Shown: positions 1-9,261 of the stretch, piece by piece
How positions within the stretch are numbered: position 1 is the stretch's first letter
Layout: each line of letters opens with the position of its first letter
From: Bdellovibrio sp.
Lineage (GTDB): Bacteria > Bdellovibrionota > Bdellovibrionia > Bdellovibrionales > Bdellovibrionaceae
Assembly (NCBI GenBank): GCA_025359945.1
Contig: JANYDD010000063.1
Span: 1-64,000 of the forward strand
Length of the DNA stretch: 64,000 bases
Reading direction: 5' to 3'
Notes under the pieces: generated by a model
Told to the model about the DNA's origin: nothing
The model's input: only the letters and a program-made list of their open reading frames with translations
Databases searched by the model: none
Position numbers and translations under genes: made by a program

Positions 1-156
1 AGATGTCTTTCGTTAATCTACCAAGTCGCTAAGAGTTATTCCTATCCACAGCAAAGGGTGCAAGTCGATGATCTGATACGAAGACTTTGGAAAAAGGTTC
101 GGGAAGAAAAAAATTCAATGATCAAACAACTTCAATTTGACTTAACCGCAGCCTAG
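1..156 (+). CDS. C-terminal fragment of unidentified protein (partial, cut by window start)
   Basis: Frame 1 is open from the first base to a TAG stop, giving 51 residues that begin RCLSLIYQVAK and end QLQFDLTAA. The piece is basic and probably helical (a LIRRLWKKVREEK stretch). I do not recognise the family, and the start lies outside the window. No clear T-rich terminator follows; the next 100 bases before the converging leftward gene hold nothing I can name. Confidence 0.5.
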   Translation, partial: RCLSLIYQVAKSYSYPQQRVQVDDLIRRLWKKVREEKNSMIKQLQFDLTAA

Positions 157-257
157 GAAATAAAAGAATGAAAATAATTCTGGAAGCTCTCTAAAAAATT
201 TCTACCAAAATCGGGACGCCGCCCTGGTGAAATCAAAGATCGCGTTGGTCGACTGAC

Positions 258-680
258 TCAAGGAATGAGTTCGATCCGACGTGGCTGCGACGGCGCCTGA
301 GTCAGATCTTTGCCTGACTCAGCACCCAGCCAGAGTTTGTTGTAGGAGTCGCGCCACATCTCGAGGTTGCGAATCTTGATCTCGTCCCGCGCTCGCTTCA
401 TCACGGCGACGATCTGATCAGCCGCTGACCGACGCAGGCGGAAGAGTTCCATCTCGTTTTCGGTTGTTCGGGTGCAATGATTCAAAACCGACAGCAAATC
501 GAGAGCGTTGATCGACAGATGATTTCCCTCGAGCGAATAGGGCCCCATCCAAACGATGCGCGTTCGGTGGGCCTGTTCCAACTTTTGCAAAATGAAAGTC
601 ACTTCGCTGAGCTGAATCTCGCTTAAGTCAAAATGCAGATTAGGGAGGAAGCGGCTTTCGCCATCAAGTCTTTCACTCAT
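258..680 (-). CDS. Hypothetical protein, last gene of a three-gene overlapping operon
   Basis: A 140-residue soluble protein with no signal peptide or membrane segment. It is rich in charged residues and predicted mostly helical in the second half (around EMELFRLRRSAADQIVAVM). The start ATG overlaps the stop of the upstream VOC gene by 4 bp (ATGA), which indicates translational coupling, so it probably belongs to the same function. I do not recognise the family. It is the third and last gene of the leftward group beginning with the GNAT-cupin-GNAT gene. Confidence 0.6.
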   Translation of the reverse strand: MSERLDGESRFLPNLHFDLSEIQLSEVTFILQKLEQAHRTRIVWMGPYSLEGNHLSINALDLLSVLNHCTRTTENEMELFRLRRSAADQIVAVMKRARDEIKIRNLEMWRDSYNKLWLGAESGKDLTQAPSQPRRIELIP

Positions 681-1261
681 TTTGATGCTTTTGGAGTAAG
701 GATGTCATCAAGAGAGATAACTTTTGAGCCAAGGGTGATGGACGACCTTTGCGAGGACGGAACTATAAAGCCCTCAAGTCCTAGAATGGGAAGAAGGCGG
801 ACCAAGTCCTTCTCAAAGGAAATTTCGATTCTCGACACAAAGGGTTCTTGCTCACTAAGCTTGTCTCTTTCTTGCACCTCAATCAACGCCGGAAATCCTG
901 GCCGTGCGAGATATGCCGTCTTCGATTGGGCAATGGTCTTGATGCTACTCGGATGCAGCAGCCAGCCAGAACCAGCGATTGAATGAAGAAACTCATCCAT
1001 ATTCAAAATGTCGATAGCAATGTGATGAAGGCCGGGGCCTCGCTTCTCAATTGCCCTCTGATATGCGCCGGGTTTAGTTGGTTCCATCAATAGTAGCGAA
1101 TTGCATCGGTCGCGCTCAACGTAGATTTCCTTGGTGCCTTCGCCTTCCCATATCTCGGAAGGGCTGATCTGGAATCCGAAGCTTTCGAGATACCGAGCTG
1201 ACAGGTCAACGGACCTGACGAGCAAAGCGACGTGGCTTGGTTTGATAGTCAACCTGCTCAT
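677..1261 (-). CDS. VOC (glyoxalase/methylmalonyl-CoA epimerase-like) family protein
   Basis: This 194-residue protein begins SHVALLVRSVDLSARYLESFGF, a typical first beta-alpha-beta module of the vicinal oxygen chelate fold with His at about residue 10. It continues with GPGLHHIAIDI near residue 75 and PALIEVQE near residue 125, the pattern of methylmalonyl-CoA epimerase-like VOC proteins (metal His, His, Glu). The extra 60-residue C-terminal part, SRIEISFEKDLVRLLPILG, is less typical. The substrate cannot be told. The gene overlaps both neighbours by 4 bp (ATGA), so it is part of a tight operon. Confidence 0.75.
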   Translation of the reverse strand: MSRLTIKPSHVALLVRSVDLSARYLESFGFQISPSEIWEGEGTKEIYVERDRCNSLLLMEPTKPGAYQRAIEKRGPGLHHIAIDILNMDEFLHSIAGSGWLLHPSSIKTIAQSKTAYLARPGFPALIEVQERDKLSEQEPFVSRIEISFEKDLVRLLPILGLEGFIVPSSQRSSITLGSKVISLDDILTPKASK

Positions 1262-2829
1262 ATGAGATCCTTTGAAAAAATAAATTCGTCGCTTGTACTG
1301 CCTTTGAAGGAATCGGCGTTCTTGATGACTTCGATTTGCACCATTCCCATCTTTTGCGCGAGTCGGTGGGAGGCTAAATTCCTTGTGTCACTCCATGCCT
1401 TCACTTGGCGAACGCCAAGTCTTTCTTTGAGGTATTCAAACACCGCACCGAGGGCCTCAGTGGCCAGGCCTTGATTTTGAAATTGTCTGCCAACGACATA
1501 GCCTATTGAGGCAACAGCGTCTTGACCAACCCCGGCCTGAAAGTGACCAACAGGTTTTTTGGTAGCGGTGTCTCGAGCAAGCCAGTTCAGCCAGAGTTCC
1601 TTACCATCGGGTGACTTCCGCTTTGCCCACCGAGCGCATCTTTCGCTTTGCTGTTTCAACGTGGGTGGTTCAAAGGGCACATAGGTATGAAGTTCGGAGT
1701 CCGCGAAGAGCTCGCAAAGTTCTGTAGCATGACCTTCGTGAATTGGCTCGAGGGTGAGTCTCGATGTTTCGAGCGTCGGTTGTACGAAGGCTTCATTGGG
1801 AACGCCGTCGTGATTGCCTAAGGTCTCCTGTGGTGGATCTTCCCACAGCCATCCTTCAATTTTCGCCTGTTCATTTCGCTTCGGATGAAGAGCATAGAAG
1901 CATTTGTTGGTTTTCTTTGTCGCTTCGCCAACCACCAAAAGTCGAATGTCGGCTTTAGTGTTGTTTAAAAAGGTGTGGCAGATACCAGTGCCAGCAACGA
2001 AGCCGACTGCATCCCCCGGATTAAGTCGGTGAAGATCTCCATCAATCCACACATCGGGGTTCCCTTCGATCACATAAACGAATTCTTCCTCTTCCGACTC
2101 AGCATGGGGCCACGACGTGCGACGCCCCGGAGGCAACAACTCGTGGTGAATTCCAAGTCTGGTCAGTCCGAATTTTTTGGCAAAGGGCGATCCGATCGAG
2201 AGCAGTTCATCGCTATTTGGATAGTGTGCGCTGTCTGGTTCTTGGATTTCATAGTAATGCTTGATGAATTCAGGGCGACTCTTGGGAGGCTGAACAGCAG
2301 GGATATCAGTCATAGCATACAGCTTGCCGTCAAAAATCTTGTTGTCTTTGCAATAGTGATTTCGCAAGCGACCTTCATACTGAAAGCCTGCCTTTTCGAG
2401 GGCTCGAGCCGAAGCCTGGTTAAAGTGAAAGACATGGGCCGTAATTCGAGCCAGCCCCATTTTCTCAAACCCAAACGCAGTGACCGCTTTTATAGCCTCA
2501 GTTATGAGACCCTTATTCCAATAAGACTTTGCCAGCCAATACCCAAGTTCGCCACGATGATTGGCTCCAGATTCAAAGCCATGAAACCCAATTCCGCCAA
2601 TCAGTTTTCCGTCTTTGGAGCGAATGGCCCAGTTAATCGGATGACCAATCTGCTTGGTTTCATTTGCAACATACTCGAACCATTCATCGGCGTGCTGCTG
2701 AGTGTACGGGTAAGGAATATTCAGCGTTTGATCGTAAATTTGCTTCTCGCGAAAATGTTCAATGAAGGATGTTTTGTCGGTCGATTCGATTTCTGAGAGT
2801 AAAAAGCCATCTTTAAGTTCTTGCTTCAC
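1258..2829 (-). CDS. Triple-domain fusion: GNAT acetyltransferase - cupin - GNAT acetyltransferase
   Basis: The 523-residue reading frame is uninterrupted and holds three domains. Residues about 1-175 are a RimJ/RimL-type GNAT domain (GELGYWLAKSYWNKGLITEA, with N-Q-A-S-A-R-ALEKAGF acetyl-CoA side). Residues about 205-310 form a cupin (GRRTSWPHAESEEEEFVYV, PGDAVGFVAGTGICHTFLN). Residues about 350-523 are a second GNAT domain (GYVVGRQFQNQGLATEAL, NLASHRLAQKMGM). GNAT domains move an acetyl group from acetyl-CoA to amines; the cupin may bind a metal or the substrate. It is the first gene of the operon with the VOC and hypothetical genes. The two GNAT domains are diverged, so the fusion is not a recent tandem duplication. 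Start ATG follows a weak purine-rich stretch. Substrate unknown. Confidence 0.8.
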   Translation of the reverse strand: MKQELKDGFLLSEIESTDKTSFIEHFREKQIYDQTLNIPYPYTQQHADEWFEYVANETKQIGHPINWAIRSKDGKLIGGIGFHGFESGANHRGELGYWLAKSYWNKGLITEAIKAVTAFGFEKMGLARITAHVFHFNQASARALEKAGFQYEGRLRNHYCKDNKIFDGKLYAMTDIPAVQPPKSRPEFIKHYYEIQEPDSAHYPNSDELLSIGSPFAKKFGLTRLGIHHELLPPGRRTSWPHAESEEEEFVYVIEGNPDVWIDGDLHRLNPGDAVGFVAGTGICHTFLNNTKADIRLLVVGEATKKTNKCFYALHPKRNEQAKIEGWLWEDPPQETLGNHDGVPNEAFVQPTLETSRLTLEPIHEGHATELCELFADSELHTYVPFEPPTLKQQSERCARWAKRKSPDGKELWLNWLARDTATKKPVGHFQAGVGQDAVASIGYVVGRQFQNQGLATEALGAVFEYLKERLGVRQVKAWSDTRNLASHRLAQKMGMVQIEVIKNADSFKGSTSDEFIFSKDLI

Positions 2830-2871
2830 AGTGCGACCTCTCCCTGAAAAAATGCGCAGGAATGCCTCCTA

Positions 2872-2886
2872 CTCACCGCCGGTGAG
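2872..2886. promoter_or_regulatory. Inverted repeat upstream of the GNAT-cupin-GNAT operon (possible operator)
   Basis: CTCACC-GCC-GGTGAG is a perfect 6-bp inverted repeat with a 3-base centre. It sits 43-57 bp upstream of the start codon of the leftward operon, where an operator would be expected. No T-run follows on either strand, so a terminator is less likely. The site is short and could be chance. Confidence 0.3.
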
Positions 2887-3057
2887 CATGGAACATTTTG
2901 CGCAGCAATTTTTTGATTTTTTGAATCGTGTGTCATTCGCGAGCTCCTCAACCTTTGGGAATTCCCACGCACCAACGAACCTGGAGCACACTTCTTAAAA
3001 TTTTCGTTTTTTGATTTTACCTGTGGATTCGATCAGTTAACCAATTTCTCCAGGTGC

Positions 3058-3139
<82 letters not shown>

Positions 3140-3204
3140 ACATTGGGAAAATTTTTTTGAATTGCCCAAACGTTAGGGGACAAAACTGACCCCGTCAATG
3201 TCTA

Positions 3205-4599
3205 TCAACCTTTGTCGCCCATAATTTTTTTCAATGGATTTTTCGCCAAGAAAAAAATCAAACCCGCGCCGAAGGCAATTCCGCCTAGCAATGTAAAAAA
3301 ACTGGTCTGCGACATCGTACTCATTTTGCTGCCGATTTTGCCCGATAAAATTCCAGCCGCAGAAAAAGTAAGAAACCACATTCCCATAATCATAGACACC
3401 ATTCGCGCCGGAGCCACTCGTGTCACCAATGATAATCCCACGGGGCTTACATAAAGCTCGCCCAGAGATAAAAACAAAACCATCATCACGGGCCAAAACA
3501 AACTGACTTTTTCGCCCGGCACCATTGTGCTGACGACGTAAATCAATGCCAAGAAAGAGGCGCCCAAAAGTAAACTTCCGATTCCCATTTTTGAAACCGT
3601 ATGAGGTTCTCGACCTTTGGAATTTTGCCATGCCCACAATCGCGACAGCACCGGCGCCAAAGTAATAATAAAAAAAGGATTCAACGACATATACCAAGAA
3701 GAAGGAACGGTGATTCCAGCAATGATCCAATCGACGTTCTTATCCACCCAAAGCATCAAGGTGTTCGCCTTCTGTTCAAATACGCTCCAGAACAAAACGT
3801 TCACCACCGCCAAAAAAACCAAAGCAAAAAGTCTTTTGATATCTTGACTAGATAGAACCTCATCGGTGTGGCCGACTGCTTTACTTTCCTTCATCGCTTG
3901 AGTGCCGGCGTCGATGGGCAAATATTTTTTACCAAAGTGGTAAATAAATAAACCTGCAATCATGCCCACACCCGCGGCCGCGAACCCGTAATGGTAGCCA
4001 AATTTCTGTCCCAAGGTTCCGCAAATCAGCGGCGCAAGAAATGCACCCAAATTAATTCCTTGATAGAAAATAACAAAAGCTCCGTCGCGACGAGGGTCTT
4101 TTTCGGCGTAAAGGCTTCCCACTTGGGTCGAGATATTTGGTTTGAAACAACCGCAACCCAAAACGATAAATAAAAGGGCCACGAAAAACAAAGACTCGAT
4201 GGCCATTAGAAAATGTCCGATGGCCATTAAAACTCCGCCCAGATAAACGGATTTTCGCTGACCCAAAACTCGGTCCGCCAAAATGCCACCAAAAAGCGGG
4301 GTGAAGTAAACCATTCCAACGTACAACCCGTAAATTTGCGACGAGATCATCTGAACCGTGACCTCGGACGAGTTGGCATTGCCAAGCAGGCCCAGGACGA
4401 TACTTTTAATAAATGAATACCCTAAAAGTTCTTTCCCTTTTTCGGCTTCAAGAATCAGAAACTTTGTCATGTAAAGAATCAAAAGCGCGCGCATCCCGTA
4501 AAACGAAAATCGTTCCCACATCTCGGTGAAAAAGAGGACAAAGAGGCCCACTGGGTGGCCCATAATCTGCTTCTGCTTTTCGGGGGGTACAAAGCTCAC
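3205..4599 (-). CDS. POT-family (PTR2) proton-dependent oligopeptide transporter
   Basis: Inner-membrane proton symporter for di- and tripeptides, MFS fold with about 12-14 transmembrane segments. The first helix carries the family signature E-x-x-E-R in FFTEMWERFSFYGMRALL; FKPNISTQVGSLY and DGAFVIFYQGINLGAFLAPL match the later POT/PTR2 signature. The GTG start used here (464 residues, MSFVPPEKQKQ) has AAAGGAGAT five bases upstream. A longer frame opens with TTG at 4662, but it adds residues absent from the family and lacks a ribosome site. Peptide uptake suits an organism living on protein. It is read toward the initiator tRNA, with about 65 bp between them. Confidence 0.92.
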   Translation of the reverse strand: MSFVPPEKQKQIMGHPVGLFVLFFTEMWERFSFYGMRALLILYMTKFLILEAEKGKELLGYSFIKSIVLGLLGNANSSEVTVQMISSQIYGLYVGMVYFTPLFGGILADRVLGQRKSVYLGGVLMAIGHFLMAIESLFFVALLFIVLGCGCFKPNISTQVGSLYAEKDPRRDGAFVIFYQGINLGAFLAPLICGTLGQKFGYHYGFAAAGVGMIAGLFIYHFGKKYLPIDAGTQAMKESKAVGHTDEVLSSQDIKRLFALVFLAVVNVLFWSVFEQKANTLMLWVDKNVDWIIAGITVPSSWYMSLNPFFIITLAPVLSRLWAWQNSKGREPHTVSKMGIGSLLLGASFLALIYVVSTMVPGEKVSLFWPVMMVLFLSLGELYVSPVGLSLVTRVAPARMVSMIMGMWFLTFSAAGILSGKIGSKMSTMSQTSFFTLLGGIAFGAGLIFFLAKNPLKKIMGDKG

Positions 4600-4712
4600 A
4601 AGATCTCCTTTGAAGAAATTAATGAAAGGCAGTGAATATTGATAGTTGCTGCCTGTTGTCAAGCCGAAGCTTTAACTGTTGAACAGATAATATTTTTTAC
4701 CCGATTGCTTGT

Positions 4713-5687
4713 TTAATACCTGGAACCAAATTTCCAGATTTTGCGCCAGTGTGGGGGGATTCTGGGTCTTTCGTGGCTGCCACTTTGAGGTTTTGCTTTT
4801 CTACCCGGGCGAAGGTTTTCGTGATGAGCGCAATCTTTCGAGCATGTTTTTTGTTTTATCGGTAACTGCAAGCAAGCATCGCAAATTCGAATTTTAGAAT
4901 CACATCGAACGCAGTCCACACTTTGCTTTGCGGGTTGCCCGCAGTGCGGACACAACCCATACTTTTCCGAAGGCTTAAGGTCTTGGTCCAAGGCTACGCG
5001 ATGGTCAAAAACAAAACATTCACCTTCAAAATTCTTGCGCGGAGATTTTTCTAAATAATTTAAAATTCCGCCATCCAGCTGATAGACTTTGTCGAAGCCC
5101 TTTTCCTGAAGATCTAGGATCGCCTTTTCGCAGCGAATGCCGCCGGTGCAAAAGATCAGAATTTTTTCTTGTTTTGAAAGTTTTTTTTCTGCGGCGATTT
5201 GGTCCATATAATTTGGAAATTGACCAAAATCATCGATCGGCGGGACCAGCGCCCCTTTAAAAGTTCCAAGCTCGGTTTCATACCAGTTTCGGGTGTCAAT
5301 CAGGGTGACTTTTTCATTTGCAATCACAGCGTTCCATTCTTGGGGGTTAAGATGGTGGTTCTTTGCCTGCTGCGGAGTTAGTTTTGGACTTCCCAAGGTG
5401 ACGATCTCGTCGCGAATTTTCACGACGAAACGTTGAAAGGGCCTGACGGCTGACTGCGAATCTTTGGTTTCGATTTTAAAGCCTAAATCTGTCAGCGCCG
5501 ATTTAAATTTTTGAAGATGTTCAGGGTCAGTGGACGACACGGTCGAATTAATCCCCTCGGGGCCCAAAATCACCAAGCCTTCGATTTTCGATGCCAAGGC
5601 ACAATCGACAAGAGTTTTTTTCAAAGCATCCAGATTTTCTAGAAATTTAAATTGATAGAATGTCGATACATAATAGTTGTTTTCCAT
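4713..5687 (-). CDS. trhO: tRNA uridine(34) hydroxylase TrhO (YceA, rhodanese domain)
   Basis: TrhO hydroxylates U34 of a group of tRNAs, the first step toward 5-carboxymethoxy- or methoxyuridine. The protein (324 residues from MENNYYVSTFYQF) has the N-terminal acylphosphatase-like domain with LGPEGINSTVS, a central rhodanese domain with DTRNWYETELGTFKGA and the catalytic loop CTGGIRCEKA, and a C-terminal cysteine-rich part (CPHCGQPA, CVRCDSKIRICDACL) that probably binds zinc. The start at 5687 has GGAG six bases upstream; the frame extends to 5792 without family similarity. It is divergent from prfC. Confidence 0.93.
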   Translation of the reverse strand: MENNYYVSTFYQFKFLENLDALKKTLVDCALASKIEGLVILGPEGINSTVSSTDPEHLQKFKSALTDLGFKIETKDSQSAVRPFQRFVVKIRDEIVTLGSPKLTPQQAKNHHLNPQEWNAVIANEKVTLIDTRNWYETELGTFKGALVPPIDDFGQFPNYMDQIAAEKKLSKQEKILIFCTGGIRCEKAILDLQEKGFDKVYQLDGGILNYLEKSPRKNFEGECFVFDHRVALDQDLKPSEKYGLCPHCGQPAKQSVDCVRCDSKIRICDACLQLPIKQKTCSKDCAHHENLRPGRKAKPQSGSHERPRIPPHWRKIWKFGSRY

Positions 5688-5815
5688 AAGAGTCTCCAAA
5701 ACTAAAAGGAATAAAAAATTTTCGAACTTCCACGGTTTAAATCTGCCTGAAGAAAAAATCAATTGCCGATCTGGAAAGACAATTAATTGCATGCTTTCGC
5801 ATTTCCAAGTATTCG

Positions 5816-7423
5816 ATGTCGATGAAAGTTAATGCTGCCGTTGAAAAAGAAATTCGCCGCCGTCGCACCTTTGCGATTATCTCGCATCCGGATGCTGGCA
5901 AAACCACGCTGACCGAAAAGCTGCTGTATCACGGCGGGGTCATCCATGAAACCGGCGAAGTCAAAGGCAAAGCGGGCAGCAAGTCCACCACCAGCGACTG
6001 GATGGAACTTGAAAAACAAAAAGGAATCTCGATCACTTCGTCGGTGATGACCTTTGATTTCGAAAATTTAAAAGTGAATTTACTAGATACCCCAGGTCAT
6101 AAGGACTTTTCCGAGGACACATACCGAGTTTTGATGGCCGTAGATTCCGCATGTATGTTGATCGACGTCGCCAAAGGCGTCGAAGACCGCACCCGAAAAC
6201 TTTACGAGGTCTGTCGACTGCGCCAAATTCCCATCATGACTTTTGTTAACAAACTGGATCGCGAGGGCAAAGCCCCCTTGGATCTGATCGATGAGGTCGA
6301 AAAAACTCTGCAAATGAATTGCTATCCGCTGACTTGGCCGATCGGAATCGGATCACGCTTTAAAGGGATTTTCAATCGGGTCACCAGAAAAGTAAATTTA
6401 TACGACCAGCGCCGCGAAGGCGACGAGGTTCAGATCTTTGATTTTGACGATCCCAGTTGGCAAGACCAAGTTCACCCCGAGATTATGGGCCAGCTACTAC
6501 AAGAGCTTGAATTGGTCGAAGGCGTCCTGCCCCCTTTCGATGCGCTGGCGTTTCTGCGCGGTGAACTAAGCCCCGTGACGTTTGGTTCTGCCAAACAAAA
6601 TTTTGGAGTGGACACGTTTTTAAAGTTTTTTTCTCAGTACGCGCCCGAGCCCCAAAAACGAGCGCTTCAAAAAGACCAGCAGATCGAACCCTTAGAGGAT
6701 GTTTTTTCGGGTTTTGTCTTTAAGGTTCAAGCCAATATGGACCGAAAGCATCGCGATCGAATGGCGTTTGTGCGCATCTGTTCGGGCCAATTCGACCGGG
6801 GCATGAAAATTCAACACGCGCGATCGGGGCGTGAACTTAAGATCTCATCCTCAAAAATATTTGTGGCGCAGGATCGCGAGACCGTCGACACGGCCTACGC
6901 CGGGGACATTATCGGAATCAATGATTCTGGTCATTTCGCGATCGGCGACTCGATGAGTTCAAACGGAAAAATTATTTTCGAAAGTATTCCCCGATTTGCG
7001 CCCGAAATTTTTGCCAAGGTTTCGATTAAAGACGCTCTTCGCCGCCGTAAAATGCAAGAAGCTCTTCAACATTTGGCCGAAGAAGGTGCCGTGCAAATTT
7101 TTACTCATCCTTTTGTTGGCATCCAAGATCCCATTTTGGGGGTGGTCGGGGAGCTGCAGTTCGAGGTGCTTTTGTATCGTCTTCAGGACGAGTACAATCT
7201 AGAAGCTAAACTGCAAAGACTATCCTTGTCGGTGGCCCGCTGGCCGCAAAATAGTCAAGGTGAACCCGTCGCAAGCCTGAAGGGCAATTTCACTATATAC
7301 CGCGATTTGGCCGACTGCCCAGTGATTCTGCTGGATCAAGAATGGGACTTGAACTGGGCACAAAAAGAAAACCCAAACGTCGAATTTAAAACCTCTATGA
7401 ACTTTTCACCTGGGAAAAACTAA
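5816..7423 (+). CDS. prfC: Peptide chain release factor 3
   Basis: RF3 is the GTPase that removes RF1/RF2 from the ribosome after termination. The 535-residue length is normal. The G domain shows G1 SHPDAGKTTLTEK at about residue 24, G3 DTPGHKDFSEDTYR, and G4 NKLDREG. Domain II contains the AFVRICSGQFDRGM stretch and the C-terminal domain GVVGELQFEVLLYRLQDEYN, typical of RF3 as opposed to EF-G. The second ATG (5822) is an equally possible start. The stop is only 4 bases before the ffh start, so the two are probably cotranscribed. Confidence 0.96.
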   Translation: MSMKVNAAVEKEIRRRRTFAIISHPDAGKTTLTEKLLYHGGVIHETGEVKGKAGSKSTTSDWMELEKQKGISITSSVMTFDFENLKVNLLDTPGHKDFSEDTYRVLMAVDSACMLIDVAKGVEDRTRKLYEVCRLRQIPIMTFVNKLDREGKAPLDLIDEVEKTLQMNCYPLTWPIGIGSRFKGIFNRVTRKVNLYDQRREGDEVQIFDFDDPSWQDQVHPEIMGQLLQELELVEGVLPPFDALAFLRGELSPVTFGSAKQNFGVDTFLKFFSQYAPEPQKRALQKDQQIEPLEDVFSGFVFKVQANMDRKHRDRMAFVRICSGQFDRGMKIQHARSGRELKISSSKIFVAQDRETVDTAYAGDIIGINDSGHFAIGDSMSSNGKIIFESIPRFAPEIFAKVSIKDALRRRKMQEALQHLAEEGAVQIFTHPFVGIQDPILGVVGELQFEVLLYRLQDEYNLEAKLQRLSLSVARWPQNSQGEPVASLKGNFTIYRDLADCPVILLDQEWDLNWAQKENPNVEFKTSMNFSPGKN

Positions 7424-7427
7424 GCTT

Positions 7428-8822
7428 ATGTTTGAACAACTTTCTGAAAAAATGCTGACCAGCCTTAAAAAAATCCGCGGGCAATCGCGACTGACCGAAG
7501 CCAATCTCGAAGAAACTTTGACAGAACTGCGCCGCGGTCTTTTAGAGGCCGACGTCAATTTTAAAGTCGTCAAAAATTTTCTGGAACGGGTCAAACTAAA
7601 GGCCTTGGGCAAGGATGTCTTGGGCCAGCTGAATCCCGGCCAACAGTTTACAAAAATCGTTCACGACGAATTGGTGAAAACTTTGGGCGATCAAGCTGTG
7701 GACCTTAATCTTCGGGAAAAGCGAAGCTCGATTTTGTTAGTTGGATTGCAAGGGGTTGGAAAAACCACGACCAGCGCCAAATTGGCTTTATATATTCGTA
7801 AAAAAATCGGCAAAAAACCTGGGCTTGTGCCCTTGGATGTTTATCGACCGGCGGCGATTGCGCAGCTTCAAATTTTGGCCAAGGGTCAGGATCTGCCGTG
7901 TTTCCCCTCGGATCCCAACGACATGCCCGCGCAGATTCTTGAAAAAGCACAAGCTTGGGCCGAAAGCCACATGATCGAAGTTTTAATTTTGGATACCGCA
8001 GGCCGCCTGCAGCTGGACGAAGCGCTCATGGAAGAGCTTTCTATTTTGAAAAAGCTGGCCAATCCCCAAGAAATTTTGTTGGTCTCGGATGCGATGCTTG
8101 GACAGGCCAGTGTCGAGGTCGCGCAAGGCTTTCACCAAAAGCTAGGGTTGACAGGTTTAATCCTGACCAAGATCGACGGCGACGCCCGAGGCGGCGCGGC
8201 CCTAAGCATTAAAGAAGTGACCCAGGTGCCGATCAAATTTTTAGGTGAAGGCGAAAAAGTCACGGCTTTGGAAGTGTTTCACCCGGATCGACTTGCAGGT
8301 CGAATTCTAGATCAGGGCGACGTATTAACTCTGGTCGAAAAAGCGCAGGAAGTCGTGGATCAAAAACAGGCAGAAGCTTCTGCCCAAAGAATGCTAAAAA
8401 ATGAATTCACCTTAGAGGACTTTCTAGAACAAATTCAGGGATTAAAAAAATTGGGTGGCTTAGAGTCGATGCTGAAGTATTTGCCCGGAATGGGGGAGAT
8501 TTCAAAGCAAATGAAAACGATGGCTCCACCTGATGAGGAAATCAAAAAAATCGAGTCTGTAATTCACTCGATGACAACTCAAGAACGCCGGGATCCAAGA
8601 ATTCTCAACGCTTCCCGACGAGAACGAATCGCCAAGGGGTGCGGGCGGCGGGTTCAAGACATCAACAAGCTGGTAAAGCAGTTTGAGGAGTCCAAAAAGA
8701 TGATGTCGATGATGATGAAAAGCGGGATGAAGTCCGGCGGTCCGGACGGATTTCCGGGAATGCCCAGCATGGGTGGGAGTGGAATCAAATCCGTGTTGGC
8801 CCGAGGCAAATGGCGATCGTGA
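7428..8822 (+). CDS. ffh: Signal recognition particle GTPase Ffh (SRP54)
   Basis: Ffh binds signal sequences of nascent membrane proteins with 4.5S RNA and docks to FtsY. The 464-residue protein has the N domain, the G domain with GLQGVGKTTTSAKLA near residue 105, DVYRPAAIAQL, DTAGRLQ and TKIDGDARGGAAL, and the methionine-rich M domain (GLESMLKYLPGM, SRRERIAKGCGRRVQDINKL, MMSMMMKSGMKS). The C-terminal tail after residue 430 is glycine and methionine rich. It follows prfC by 4 bases and precedes rpsP by 148 bases. Confidence 0.97.
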   Translation: MFEQLSEKMLTSLKKIRGQSRLTEANLEETLTELRRGLLEADVNFKVVKNFLERVKLKALGKDVLGQLNPGQQFTKIVHDELVKTLGDQAVDLNLREKRSSILLVGLQGVGKTTTSAKLALYIRKKIGKKPGLVPLDVYRPAAIAQLQILAKGQDLPCFPSDPNDMPAQILEKAQAWAESHMIEVLILDTAGRLQLDEALMEELSILKKLANPQEILLVSDAMLGQASVEVAQGFHQKLGLTGLILTKIDGDARGGAALSIKEVTQVPIKFLGEGEKVTALEVFHPDRLAGRILDQGDVLTLVEKAQEVVDQKQAEASAQRMLKNEFTLEDFLEQIQGLKKLGGLESMLKYLPGMGEISKQMKTMAPPDEEIKKIESVIHSMTTQERRDPRILNASRRERIAKGCGRRVQDINKLVKQFEESKKMMSMMMKSGMKSGGPDGFPGMPSMGGSGIKSVLARGKWRS

Positions 8823-8876
8823 AGAGCGAAGAAAACCGAAAAAATATTAATATTAAGTCAAGCATGGGGAATGGCA

Positions 8877-8891
8877 GTTGCATTTTGCAAC
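8877..8891. promoter_or_regulatory. Small inverted repeat in the ffh-rpsP gap
   Basis: GTTGCA-TTT-TGCAAC, a 6-bp perfect inverted repeat with 3-base loop, 80 bp upstream of rpsP. The gap around it is AT rich (TTGTAATTAAATTTTTTG) and may hold the promoter of the ribosomal-protein operon. Function is not established. Confidence 0.25.
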
Positions 8892-8970
8892 GGGAACTTG
8901 TAATTAAATTTTTTGTACAAACATCAGCTAGACCCTTGAACAGGTCGTAGAAAACAGAAAGGCAAACGAA

Positions 8971-9222
8971 ATGGTCGTGATACGATTAACTCGAGTAGGA
9001 ACTAAGAACGCCCCAAAATACCGAATCACCGTGGCAGATTCTAGAAGATATGTTCAAAGTAAGTTTTTAGATATTTTAGGATATTACAATCCAACGCCGC
9101 GAGGACAAGAAAAGAAAGTCGTGTTGGACATGGCAAAAACTAAGGAATGGATCAGCAAGGGAGCACTCCTGACTGACCGAATGAAACACGTTGTGGCCTT
9201 AGCTGAAAAAGCCACTACATAA
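8971..9222 (+). CDS. rpsP: 30S ribosomal protein S16
   Basis: S16 is a primary assembly protein of the 30S platform. The 83-residue protein has the full family pattern: MVVIRLTRVGTKNAPKYRI, VADSRR, LGYYNPTP and a final WISKGALLTDRM. Start ATG is preceded by AAAGG. First gene of the classical rpsP-khpA-rimM-trmD-rplS operon. Confidence 0.97.
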   Translation: MVVIRLTRVGTKNAPKYRITVADSRRYVQSKFLDILGYYNPTPRGQEKKVVLDMAKTKEWISKGALLTDRMKHVVALAEKATT

Positions 9223-9261
9223 ATATCATCCCGGTTTCGGGCTCAGCAAACTGGAGTTCTA

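Noticed and set aside
3173-3730. Long frame antisense/other-frame to the POT transporter gene
   Set aside because: It overlaps a well supported transporter on the same strand in another frame, and its Tyr/Phe/Arg-rich composition is typical of a shadow frame.
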